Positions 1 to 10,372 of a stretch of DNA of 64,000 nucleotides are shown here, in pieces. The stretch lies in assembly GCA_023512835.1 (NCBI GenBank), contig CM042088.1, positions 10,284,078-10,348,077 of the forward strand, written 5' to 3'. The DNA is from Taxillus chinensis (lineage: Eukaryota > Streptophyta > Magnoliopsida > Santalales > Loranthaceae). The position numbers were made by a program, and so were the translations under genes. Below the pieces are notes generated by a model that was not told where the DNA came from, did not search any database, and saw nothing but the letters and a program-made list of their open reading frames with translations. Every line of letters begins with the position of its first letter. Within the stretch, counting starts at the first letter, position 1.

Positions 1-1690
1 CATTCTGCCCATGCCATATACCTTATTAAACAGGTCCATAAATGGATACACTTGCACAAATGAGAAAGCCCAAAATGGATAACCATTGCTACAAGTCCTT
101 GAAGTACCCAAAGACCAATACCAGGGGATAGAGGAGGAAATTTGGAGAATAACACACTTAACTGAGCTCAATTCCGATGAAAAACGAAGAAGTTATGGCC
201 AAAACAACTTTCATTGGAAAAAGTCAAACCTGCCGAAAGATGGTCAATGCCCCTGATCAAACTGCCCGAAAAAGTGACTATGCAAAATTCTCCAAAACAT
301 CTATTTAAGCAAATACGGGTCTTCCTAAACAATCCCTGAAAGGTCATCCATTTTTGCATTTTGGGTGAGGGTAAAAACCAAATTGCCCATCCTTCCCAAC
401 TTCTCTTTCCCTATTATTTCGTTCCAACTCTCTTTTTCCCAGCAGAAGAAAGACACAAAAAACAACTCCAGTCTGCCCTTTCTTTCTTTTTTTCTTACGT
501 TTCCGTCACAAAAAAAAAATCCCAGTGTACCTTGGCAGTCTCCACAGTACGTCCTAGCTGATCGTTACACTTGGCGCTACTGGCATTTGGTGATTTGGGT
601 GAGCAAGCGTCTTTCGGTACAGACAGAATATTTCAGATGGACGTCCCGTGCTAAAGCCCCATTCAAGCCAAAGTCAGTGTAATTTACATTTGCTGCTCTA
701 TTTTTTTTTCAGCTTATTTGTATTTATATTTAATGTAATTTTAGTATTTTCCTGGTTTTCATTTTTTAACTTATCTCTATATTTGATGTAATTTTTAGTA
801 TTTGCCGTTATATTTTCCTTGTATTTTCCTTCTTTGTTTGTTGTACGTTGTAATATGCAAAATATAGTGAAACAAAAAAAACAAAGAGCGTAAGGAGAGG
901 CATAAAAAAAAAAAAGAAGATGAAAAAAAAAGAGTGCTTTTATGCTTATTTATTTGTGGATGTCATAATCACACACTCCACGTTTGTTTATTTTAATGTA
1001 TGTGTTCATTACTTTGATACCCATTTATGACTTTCAGTTTTCAAAATAAAACAAAAAAAAAGGAAAAGCTTTTAAAAGTTAAAAACAAAGAACAAAAAAA
1101 AAACACAAAACGTTTTTTTCACCAAGAAAACACACAAAACAAAAACAAAACAAAGCAAAACAAAAAAAACAACACGTTTTCAAAAAAAAAAAAAAAAACA
1201 AAACAAAAACAAAAAAACAAAACAAAAACAAAACAAAACAAAAGAAAAAAAACGAACCAAAAAAAACAAAAACAAAAAAACAAAAAAAAATAAAATAAAA
1301 ATTAGGATTTCATTTTCCACTTCAAACAAAAACTTTTAGGATTCCCTTTAGAAATTTAGGGTAAATCAATTGAACCATAACTTTAACAAATAACTTAGCC
1401 AAATAAACAACTTAAACTTTCTAGGAAACCCAATCTAAGCACAGCAGTGACAATAAATAGAAAACCTCCTTTTCCAAAAATAGATACCGAAAGGGCGTTG
1501 TACTAATCCTTCCCTACACGTAACCAACTCTCGAACCTTTCTTTGATAATGCAAACCACACTTTACACTACTCAAAGTAGAGTGTACCCAACTGTACCCC
1601 AAAAACCAGTTGGTGGCGACTCTAAATTTCTCACCATTGGTTTAGTTTGAGCTCACCCCAAACGGTCCCGGACGAAAACCAGTGATGACA
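1..1690 (+). repeat. 5' LTR of the Tat element (start cut, internally deleted)
   Basis: Position 1 matches 42131 in the 3' LTR, so only the first ~56 bp are missing. The copy ends in TGACA at 1690, just before the primer site. It is much shorter than the 3' LTR because 915 bp (equivalent to 42507-43421) are absent; the join near 373-377 has a five-A microhomology. A TATA-like ctatttaag lies near 300. The 3' half holds the A-rich block (1060-1295) and a primer-site-like sequence at 1614-1623. Confidence 0.85.
1060..1295 (+). repeat. A-rich, C-spaced low-complexity block in the LTR
   Basis: About 235 bp of A runs interrupted mostly by single C residues, with few G or T. The equivalent block in the 3' LTR is at 44085-44335. 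Lysine-rich or phenylalanine-rich reading frames here are composition artefacts. Confidence 0.85.
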
Positions 1691-1692
1691 GC

Positions 1693-1710
1693 TGGCGACT
1701 CTGCTGGGGA
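1693..1710 (+). other. Primer binding site, tRNA-Arg type
   Basis: tggcgactctgctgggga starts two bases after the LTR end. It is complementary to the 3' end of a plant tRNA-Arg(ACG) including the CCA tail, with two mismatches by my recollection of the Arabidopsis tRNA. tRNA-Arg priming is typical of Ogre/Tat elements. Confidence 0.8.
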
Positions 1711-2347
1711 ATATACACACTTTATAGAGTTAGGTCTAGAACTAGGATTAGGAGGTTATTTTCATTGTACTGTTGTAGAGTTATTTTCTAGCCGTAATTG
1801 TGATTTACTTGTTTAACTGCCATTACAGTTGTCGTTTGTTTTTTAAACTATGATTTATTTATATGCTTTAACTACCATGATAGTTATGATTTACTGCTTT
1901 CCCTACTTGTTGCATCCATGCACAACCCTATTCCCGTGTTTAGCACAATTTCGGTTAGCGAGGTTCAGTACGGTCCCCAGCGCGTTGATCATTATCCGCA
2001 ACGGGGCCTCGGACTCCTCACTCAAGCTTGAGGTTCTTTTAAGGCACGTCCTTTTAAGACCCCCCTCCGGTAAATCCCATGGTGTACGAGCCCTCTATTA
2101 AGGAAGTTTGGGAACCAACGAATAAGATAGGTGTAGCAATAGAAGCCCATCAGGGGCATTGACCCACATGTTGTTTGCTCATTCCATGCCATACTAACCT
2201 TTGTTTTGTAGGGTAGTCCTTAAGTCATCTCCTGCACATATTATTATTAGTTTATTCCTTTATCCTGCACATCTACCTAGATAAGTGTTTATGCATTTAA
2301 CTGCCATCCTAACCTATCATCATGCATAACATGACATTCATATAGAC
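1711..2347 (+). other. Untranslated leader between primer site and ORF1
   Basis: No convincing coding frame. This is the usual place of the long 5' leader in Tat elements. I see no strong internal repeats. Confidence 0.6.
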
Positions 2348-3787
2348 ATGGCAAGTTTCAGTCATCTCCTAAAAAGCCTTCAGGATAAAGAGGTTGTCGC
2401 AGTGGTGGCCCAAGCATCTAGGGACATCCAACTTCGCCTTGGAGATTTTCCACTAGGAGAAGCCTACAAGGCAGAACATGTTATCGTAGAAGATCAGTTG
2501 GACTACACTAAAGAGGTACAGACAATATGGAGGCAGTGGTCAGACGAAAGGAAAAGCATATATATACAACAGTTTGGGGATTTGCTCCATGTGACCGAGC
2601 TACTGGCCGATAAGGATATGCTTGGGGCAGCCATATATTTCTGGGAGCCTCGACGGCAGTACTTTGACTTTAACAACATAGATCTTGTTCCCACAATAAA
2701 AGAATACAAAAGATTATTGGATATCCCCGTGGAAAACAAAATGAAGATCTATCTACCAGAGCTCAGAAGATCATGCCGAAGGGCCTTTGCTGAGATAATG
2801 GGAAAGCCAGTATGGGACTCACCGGCGGCCACAACCTATGGCGGGCGGGAATATCTTCCATGGGAAACAATCAAAGAAATGATACAGACCGCGACAGAAG
2901 CAGGGGTGCACAAATTGCTTACACTAACTATATATGGGATAGTCATTTTTCCGAGGATACCAGCCCACATCAATAGAGCAATTATAGATTTGGTCCAGCA
3001 GGTGCCCAAAGGATGTGACCCTACTCCTGCTACATTGGCTGAAACCATTCGATCTCTTACTTATCTGAGGAGTAAAGGCTCGGGACAGTTCATGGGGTGC
3101 CTGCCTCTCCTATGCACCTGATTGCAAGGTCATTTCCCCTGTAGAGTTCCTTGTTTTCCTGCTGTTTACCAGGTACTAGCCACAACAATACTGGATATTG
3201 TGCTCAGCAAGTGGAACAACCTAAAGACTTTGAAAGCTGGAAAAAGAAGTTAGAGAACCTCACAGAAGATGACAATACTTGGACTGCTCCTTGGATGTCG
3301 GTGGTCTCCATGACTTGTAGTTACGGGGACTACAATTGGGTCCCACTCCTACGTCCTTGGGGAGGAACTACATTTGCACCACTGCAGGGTGGAAGACAAG
3401 TTGGGCATCATCAGATTATCCCTGTGCTATTCGGCATGGAAGATTGTGACTTCACCTATGACAGAACCATGCTCACAGAAAAGGGCAAAAAGATGTATCA
3501 GGCATGGTCCACCCCACACAAGATCCAGCCCAACAGTCTAAAGCCTGGTGTTTATCCTACATACATATCTTGGAGGGCACAACACAAGCCATAGTTAATT
3601 TCGGACATGAGAGCTATCCTCCAAGAGAATCAGACTCTAAGGCCACAGATCTGAAGGTTAGAAGCATCGTTAGAAGGAACTCTGCAGAGGTTGCAGCTGA
3701 GGGAAAAATAAGTCGAGACCATATTGCGGCAGAGGGAGGAAGCAGGTGAGCGACCACCCCAGAGGAAGAGGCGCTGTGCTACTTAGG
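2348..3787 (+). pseudogene. Tat/Ogre ORF1 (DUF7745-like plant protein), frameshifted
   Basis: The first 257 codons (2348-3121) read as a helical protein with FDFNNIDLVPTIKEYKRLL, the pattern of the plant DUF7745/PMD-like family found in ORF1 of Ogre-type elements and in uncharacterised plant proteins. A frame break near 3110-3160 is followed by the family's C-terminal half (3151-3594), with a Trp-rich stretch (TAPWM, YNWVPLLRPWG). A basic/glutamate-rich tail with stops runs to about 3787. The gene precedes gag on the same strand. The function of ORF1 is not established. Family membership comes from motif recall, not a profile search. Confidence 0.7.
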
Positions 3788-4098
3788 AGATGACTGGAAG
3801 AATGCCTTAAGATCATTTAGCGATAGCTTTCATGTTACATGGCATTTCAGCATTGTATGTTTGTATTGTGTGTTTGTATTATGTGTTTTGTTTGCAATAA
3901 AGTTGTTTGTTAGTCTAACCCTCTGCATGTACATTCATACATACATGCATATCAAATGAAAAAAATCGAAAAAAAATTCCCTTGTACCCAGGTGGGTAGC
4001 AGACTTTTTCCAGGATTGCGCACTCTTACAATCTCAGATCTCGCCGCAATCAGGTATCACAGCCACAACCAATGGCAGACAAAGCATAGAACAGACTC
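3788..4098 (+). other. Spacer between ORF1 and gag
   Basis: Non-coding, T/G-rich around 3850-3910, with an AATAAA at 3896-3901. An ATG at 4072 could start gag, but a stop follows five codons later, so the readable gag frame begins at 4099. Confidence 0.5.
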
Positions 4099-6357
4099 AT
4101 GGGTTTAGAACAATCACAACAAGCCCTGCAGGGGCAAATGGCTTTGATGATTGATATGCTCACCAAGCTGACTGAAGAAAGAGAAAAAATCCCGGCAAGA
4201 GGAACCTCAACAGGGGGAACTACCAATCACCATCAAGAGCAGGGGCAGGAAGCAGTTCAACCGCCCAATCTGGCTCCAAGCCAAGCACCCACTTATCATC
4301 CTGCTATAGCACAACCCCCAACTCCAAATCAAACTCACTTCACTATGCCCGCATCAGGACATGCAAGGAGGTAATGGGGTCTCCAGCCCCGAAGGAGGAC
4401 TTGAGTCCCCTGCTTTAAGACAACTGGAGGAAAGATTGAAAGCCGTAGAAGCCATTGATAGCTATGGCATGACCAGCCCACAAGACTTATGCTTAGTACC
4501 AAGAGTGGTGCTGCCACCAAAGTTCAAAATGCCAAAGTTTGAGAAGTTCAACGGGACCCGATGTTCGAAGACACATCTAGCCATGTATTGTCAAAAGATG
4601 GCTGCTTATGCTGGTGAAGACAAGTTCCTCATGCATTGTTTCCAGGAAAGCCTAACTGGGGTATCCCTTCGCTGGTACTTTAGCTAAATGGAAGCTGTAT
4701 CAAGACATGGAAAGAATTAGCTACTTCCTTCTTGGCACAATACAAACATGTCACCGAGCTGGCACTGGATTGACTAACCCTGCAGTCCATGGAAAAGGGA
4801 TCCGAGGAAAATTTCAAAGATTATGCATGAAGATGGAGAGAGACCACTGTGGAGGTCCAACCTCCCCTTACTGAAAGAGAACTCACTACTCTTTTTATCA
4901 ACACACTAAAAGGCGTATACTATGAGAAGTTGATAGGTAACGTCTCCAGCAGCTTTGCAGACTTGGTTGCATCCGGTGAACGTGTAGAAAGTGGAATTAA
5001 AGGAGGAAAGCTAAAGGGTGATGCGGCTGAGGCATCAAAACGGTTTCAACCACCAGCAAAGAAGAAAGAAAATGAGACCAACCTGGTATACCCATCGCAC
5101 CCACCGATACAACCAACATTCTACCAAGCACCAGGATGCTACAGAGGGTCACCGGTACCTGCCTATACTGCACCTGCTCCTGCTCCCCAATTCACTCTCT
5201 ACTTACCACAAGGAGGGGTTCCATTTCAATATCTAATGGCACCAAACCCATTTCAACCAGGAGCACCGTACCAAGAGCAACCAAGGGCGTCAGCTCCAGA
5301 CGGACCGAGACCTGCGTTCCAAGGACAGGGGCAACCAAGGGCCCAGACTCAACAGGCAGGAGCGAATCATGCTCCTCATCGACCACGACAAGAGTTTGAT
5401 CCACTTCCAATGACTTATGCGGAATTATACCCCAAGCTTTTAGAGGCAAGGATGGTAACCCCTATACCCTTGGGGGAAATAAAGTCTCCTCCCATGGCCT
5501 GGTACAAGCCAGATGCCAGATGTGAATATCATGCAGGTGGAGCTAGACATGATATCGAAAATTGTATAACATTCAAAAGGAAGGTTCAGGCATTGAAGGA
5601 TGCGAAGTGGCTAGACTTTTCTGCACTGACTGGGACACCAAATGTGAATAGCAATCCTCTCCCAGAACACTCCAACAATGTTGCTAGTATCGAGAATGAA
5701 GGACGGCTGGAGAAGGTCTCCCAAGTAAAAATGGAGAAAACATATTTGCTTACCTTGCTACAGGAACATGGCTATATACTTGCTAAAGACACGCCGGAGG
5801 TAGGAAAGGGAATAGATAGGGAAAAACAATGCTCTTATCACAAGATGTTGCAGGGACATGACATCGCAGAATGTAGTGAGTTTTCCGAGGTGGTGCAAAA
5901 ACTCATGGACCAATGGATGATCGAATTCTCCAGGGAAGAGACAGACAGTCAAAGCCACATGATCCAAGGAGACATGTCATACAAACCATTGCGGGTGCCA
6001 ACCCCCCTTGTCTTGAATGTTAAGACTCTAGAAATCTCACTGCTGCCTCATGGAATTACACCTCTCACCATATGTTTCCTTGCCCCTTTCCCCTACAAGA
6101 AAGATAATGCAGTCCCATGGAACTACAACTATGAGGTAGTTCAGGAAGCCACCGCAGCAGAAAAGAAAACCCGGAGTGGTAGTGCTTATGCCCCTGATAT
6201 GGTTGACAAAGCAAGGAAAGAAAAAGCTGTCGAACCAGACATTGAGCCAACACTGGAGGTAGCAAAAAAAGGAGCACCAATCATTGAAGAAGAGACAATA
6301 GAATTTCAAAAACTCATGAAGCAGAGCGAGTATAACATTGTGGACCAGCTGAGTTGA
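4099..6357 (+). pseudogene. gag: gag polyprotein of the Tat element, with frameshifts and stops
   Basis: Gag packages the retroelement RNA. The N-terminal part (4099-4374) is Gln/Pro-rich; a frame change near 4365 leads into the capsid-like core (about 4520-4685) with KFEKFNGT and the LRWY motif typical of Retrotrans_gag. Another frame change near 4690 and two TGA codons (near 4775 and 4830, both fitting CGA to TGA) precede a 502-codon open stretch (4849-6357). That stretch holds a Pro/Gln-rich linker and two unusual Cys-His knuckles, CEYHAGGARHDIENC (about 5520-5565) and CSYHKMLQGHDIAEC (about 5830-5875), instead of the standard CCHC. Protease follows directly. It cannot make a full Gag without repair. 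Confidence 0.82.
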
Positions 6358-6420
6358 CAACCGGCTCGCATCTCATTGCTCTCATTAATGATGGATTTCC
6401 AACCTCACCAGGAAGCACTA

Positions 6421-7530
6421 ATCAAGGTTCTGAGCCAAGCCTATGTTCCTCCAACCATCCCGGTGGCGAATGTGGATGGACTCACTAGTAACCTCATTAT
6501 GAACAACGTCATCAGCTTTGGAGATGACGAGCTGCCCCAGGAATGAAAGGGGCATATAAAGGCTCTGCACATCACAGTCAAATGTAAGGAGCACACCATA
6601 GCTCGAGTACTTATCGACAATGGCTCTGCCTTGAACATTATGCCCCTACATATACTGCAACAACCGCCGGTCGACGCATCCTATATGCGCCCTTGTACAA
6701 TGAAGGTACAGGCATTCGATGGAGGCAAACGTGATGTGGTGGGAACTCTTGACATTCCACTCCTAATTGGGCCAGCGACTTTTATGGTGGAATTTCAGGT
6801 GATAGATATTACGCCCTATTATAGCTATTTGTTGGGAAGACCTTGGATCCACATGGTAGGAGCAGTGCCGTCAAGCCTCCACCAAAAGATGAAATTTGCA
6901 ATGGGAGATCAGGTCATTAGCATCTCTGGGGAAACAAGTTTCCTAGTCACCAAGCCAACATCGGTTCCTTATGTTGAGAATAACGAAGATATACCAAAAT
7001 GCTCCTATCAAGCGTTTGAGATGGTGAATGTCACTTCTGCCCCAATCCATTATCTCTCAAAGGCTGCAAGAATGGTCGCATCCACCATGATCAAACAGGG
7101 GTATAAACCAGGGCAAGGATTAGGCCCAAGAGCTCAAGGAATTCAGAAACCATTGACCATCCGAGAAAATACCGAGAAGTTTGGGTTAGGCTACATGCCT
7201 ACAAGAGCTGACAGACAAAGGGAAGCTACCAAGAAGTGGGAAATCAGAATGGCAAGGTTGCAGAAAAGACCAGTACAAGAAGAAAGGAGGAGCTTTCCCC
7301 CCTTACATGATACTTTTCAGAGTGGGGGTGTATCCACAAAAGCCATGCCGAAACTAAAACTGGACTGTGGCTGCATTGGACACAGACAAGCATGCACCAA
7401 GCGAGATGGTTTAGTTGGTGCGAGAGGATCCCAACCAGCCATTGAACAATTGGACCAGCCTGGACCTCCCCATAATGTAATGCTTACGGGGTCACTGGGA
7501 TTTAATGTATTCTATTTTAATGTCTTTTGA
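6421..7530 (+). pseudogene. Aspartic protease plus G-patch domain of Tat pol
   Basis: This is the retropepsin that would cut Gag and Pol. The active-site region reads VLIDNGSALNIMP (near 6605-6645), a D-N-G triad in place of the common D-T/S-G, as I recall for Tat-type proteases. YLLGRPWIH (near 6825) is the conserved C-terminal element. An in-frame TGA at about 6544 interrupts the upstream part; the copy at 46298 has GGA there. A G-patch-like segment follows (QGYKPGQGLGPRAQGI, near 7090-7145), then a basic tail to 7530. Confidence 0.78.
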
Positions 7531-7610
7531 AGCGGTGAACATTTGTTTTTATTAAAAGCTTTCCAATAAAATGTACTTTTTTTTCAAATGTTTCATGGTG
7601 CATTCCATTC

Positions 7611-8224
7611 ATGACATATGCATATCATATTTGGTTACCAACTTGTCATTATCTTATAAGCAGGTATCACAATGTCAATGAAAACATAGTATGCGAAAAC
7701 GAAATGAGATGCCTATGGTTTGACCAAAGTCCAAACTGGGAGCAGCCAGTGTTTGAAGTTGATGAGAATGAGGTAGAGGAGACATCCGAGCTACCAGAAG
7801 AGATCATACGCCTATTGGAAAAGGACGATCGCTTATCCATTCCAAGTGAGGACCCAGTATAAATAGTGAATTTGGGGACGGTTGCCGAACTAAGAGAATT
7901 GAGGGTAGGGTCTTTAATAGCTACCGACATCAAAAAGCAATTAATTGAGCTGTTAAGGAGCTACGTCGAGGTTTTTGCATGGTCATACCAAGATATGCCG
8001 GGATTAAACACAGACATAGTACAACATCACATACCAGTGAAGCCAGAGTGCAAGCCATTACAGCAAAAATTGCGAAGAATGAAACCGAAAATGTTGCTGA
8101 AGATTAAAGAAGAATTCAAAAAGTAATGGGACGCAGGGTTTCTAAGTGTCTCCCACTATCCAGAATGGGTGGCCAATGTTGTACCAGTATCGAAGAAAGG
8201 AGGCAAAGTACGCATGTGTGTCGA
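7611..8224 (+). pseudogene. pol: Tat pol: acidic linker and N-terminal part of reverse transcriptase
   Basis: 7611-7862 encodes an acidic linker ending in a TAA where the second Tat element has GAA. 7866-8224 encodes the start of RT with VFAWSYQDMPGL and KPLQQKLRRMKP, the conserved entry into gypsy RT. A TAA at 8124-8126 fits a CAA change. At 8224 the RT is cut by the CACTA element and resumes at 18137; dropping the transposon and one CGA repeat puts the two parts in one frame at the conserved CVDYRDLN position. Confidence 0.85.
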
Positions 8225-8240
8225 CACTACAAGAAATCAG
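8222..8240 (+). repeat. CGA target duplication and left TIR of the CACTA element
   Basis: CGA (8222-8224) is followed by the 16-bp TIR beginning CACTA. Subterminal motifs (gtaacattaaagg, aaaaagtgttac) follow immediately; they probably bind the TNPA-type protein, by analogy with En/Spm. Confidence 0.93.
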
Positions 8241-9827
8241 CCCTACCGTAACATTAAAGGGTAACATTATTGAAAAAGTGTTACAATATGTTGGTATTAA
8301 AAACGCGCGCAGCATCTTAATTGGGTTTGGATTGCGCGCAGTCCATTTTGGGTGAGCGGGATATTTTTAGTGTTACCAGCACGCCCAAAATTAATCCCTC
8401 CCTTATTTTCAACCCTAGCCCATACCTAAAAAAAGAAAAAAAATCTCCTTCATTCGTTCCTCAAACGCGACACAATCTCTCTCTCTCTCTCTCACGACGA
8501 ACCCTACACACTCGCTCAATCCTTCATCGACGAAACCTAGCTATAAGGAATCTCCCAATTGCACCAACCCAACCCAAGGCTCTGTGATCCGAAGTCCTCC
8601 GCACGCGGGATCTCCTACGCATCACCTTTCTCTCACCTCAACGACGTGAATCGAGTTCTTTCACCTTGGGAGTTTGGAAGGGAGTTTCTGAACGAAAAAG
8701 AGATTGAAGATCCATCCGTCCGTTTTTGACGTCCAATTAGTTCACATCTACATCCTGTAAGAATTTCTACTCAATCTTATATTTTAATTTCTACTCGATC
8801 TTATTTTGGAATTGTTTTGTACTTTGATTTCGTCTACGTGAAATTCTGGCTTTGGTTATGCGTGTACCTTGGTTTCTCTGTGTATTCCGTGCTAGGGCTT
8901 CGTTTTGGCTTGGTTTCTTTGTTAGACTCTCTGGCATGTCATATATGGGTTTTTCGTTTAGCTACTTATGTTTATTTGTTTTGTCTTATTTTGTTCTCTT
9001 CATTTTTTGGGTTATTTTATGCTATATGATGTTTGTAAAGAAGTTTAAATAGGTATTAGTTTATATTGGTTTTGCTGTGAATTATAAAGACCCGTGCAAA
9101 TGGATGAACTTCATCACAAAATCCAATCACAGCTTCTATGTATGGAAATCCAACGCTAGAAAAGATGAGGAAGATCAAAATACAATGCTAGCAAGGATAA
9201 TTGGTAGCATCTCCTTTAAAAAAAGTTACTAAGAAGTTGTCAAAAAATAAGTATATATAAATATTTGTTAAGAATATTGGTAGCACACATAAAGTATTAT
9301 TAATTAAAAAAACCCCAATGGAAATTAATGACCCTGAAATTAAATATTAAAAATTAAGTTTGTAGAAGTCGCAAAAGTCTAAAATACTGTGACAAGCATA
9401 TAAATAATGGAGCTGCCATTGTTGTGACCCAAGTCTGAGTTGAATATGGCTTATGATTGACTCCGACAAGGTATACGCTTGAAGTATATGCACAAAATTC
9501 TTAAATCCCAAGCCACATAAACATATATCATAAACTGAACTTGTCCTTCAAACTTGCACCTAAACTGGAGCAAACCAAAATCCAAGTTTTTTTAAAGAGA
9601 TAAGGGTCTGATTAATGTATCCACTGATAAAAATAAAATTAAAAGCTATATTTATGAACAAAACATTAGCTGCATATTTATTCATTTACGAAAAAGCTAT
9701 CTTTTCCTCTGCAACAGACTTCATTCTCCAATTAAATTACCAAAAAGCTGATTCAGTTTACCTTCGATCATCAAAGAGATTGAGAAACAACTATCCACAA
9801 ATAAAAAACACTGGACTGGACTGCAAG
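8241..9827 (+). other. CACTA left arm, non-coding; possible promoter and first exon
   Basis: After the subterminal repeats comes a CT microsatellite (about 8475-8493) in a C-rich stretch, then a GT splice-donor-like context (cctgtaagaa, near 8756) and a T-rich segment. This resembles a plant 5' UTR with a leader intron and may drive the transposase gene. No protein-coding signal is visible; 9050-9827 is AT-rich without recognisable content. Confidence 0.5.
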
Positions 9828-10215
9828 ACAGTGAAGAATACTAGACTGCACTGAACATTTCAGCAGGGTAAAATTGACTGCACTGAACATTGAGCACTGG
9901 ACTACACTGAACACTAAAATTGACTACACTAAACAATGGACTGCATTGAACACTGAACACTAAAATTGACTGCACTAAACACTGAACACTGGACTACACT
10001 AAACACTAAAATTGACTGCACTGAACACTGAACATTGGACTACACTGAACACTAAAATTGACTGCACTGAACACTGAACACTGGACTGCATTGAACATTG
10101 ATTGGAAGATAGTGAAGTACACTGGACTGCAGGGTAAAATTGAACATTTTTATATATTATGGACTGCTCCGAACATTTCTGCAGTGTAAAATGAAGGCAC
10201 TGGACTGCACTAAAT
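9828..10215 (+). repeat. Tandem repeat array of ACTGAACACT-type units in the CACTA element
   Basis: Repeated blocks built on ggactgcactgaacactg and actaaaattgac, unit about 25-50 bp with irregular higher-order order. The array lies just before the transposase start codon. Confidence 0.85.
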
Positions 10216-10372
10216 ATTATTTTGTTGTGTTCTTCAGTTTTATATATGTATTGCAGGGTAAAGTTGAACCCACCATGTCTTGTCCATTTTGTTGCAAGTA
10301 ATGTTTGCTAACCATTGAATAATTTGTGATTTTTTTTATGATATTAAAAGGTGTTGGGTAGATCTGATTTCT

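Noticed and set aside
1027..1293. Lysine-rich reading frame, and Phe-rich mirror frames at 44084-44361
   Set aside because: Pure composition effect of the A-rich LTR block.
8817..9052. Hydrophobic frames resembling membrane segments
   Set aside because: T-rich intron-like sequence in the CACTA left arm; no family match and overlapping in two frames.
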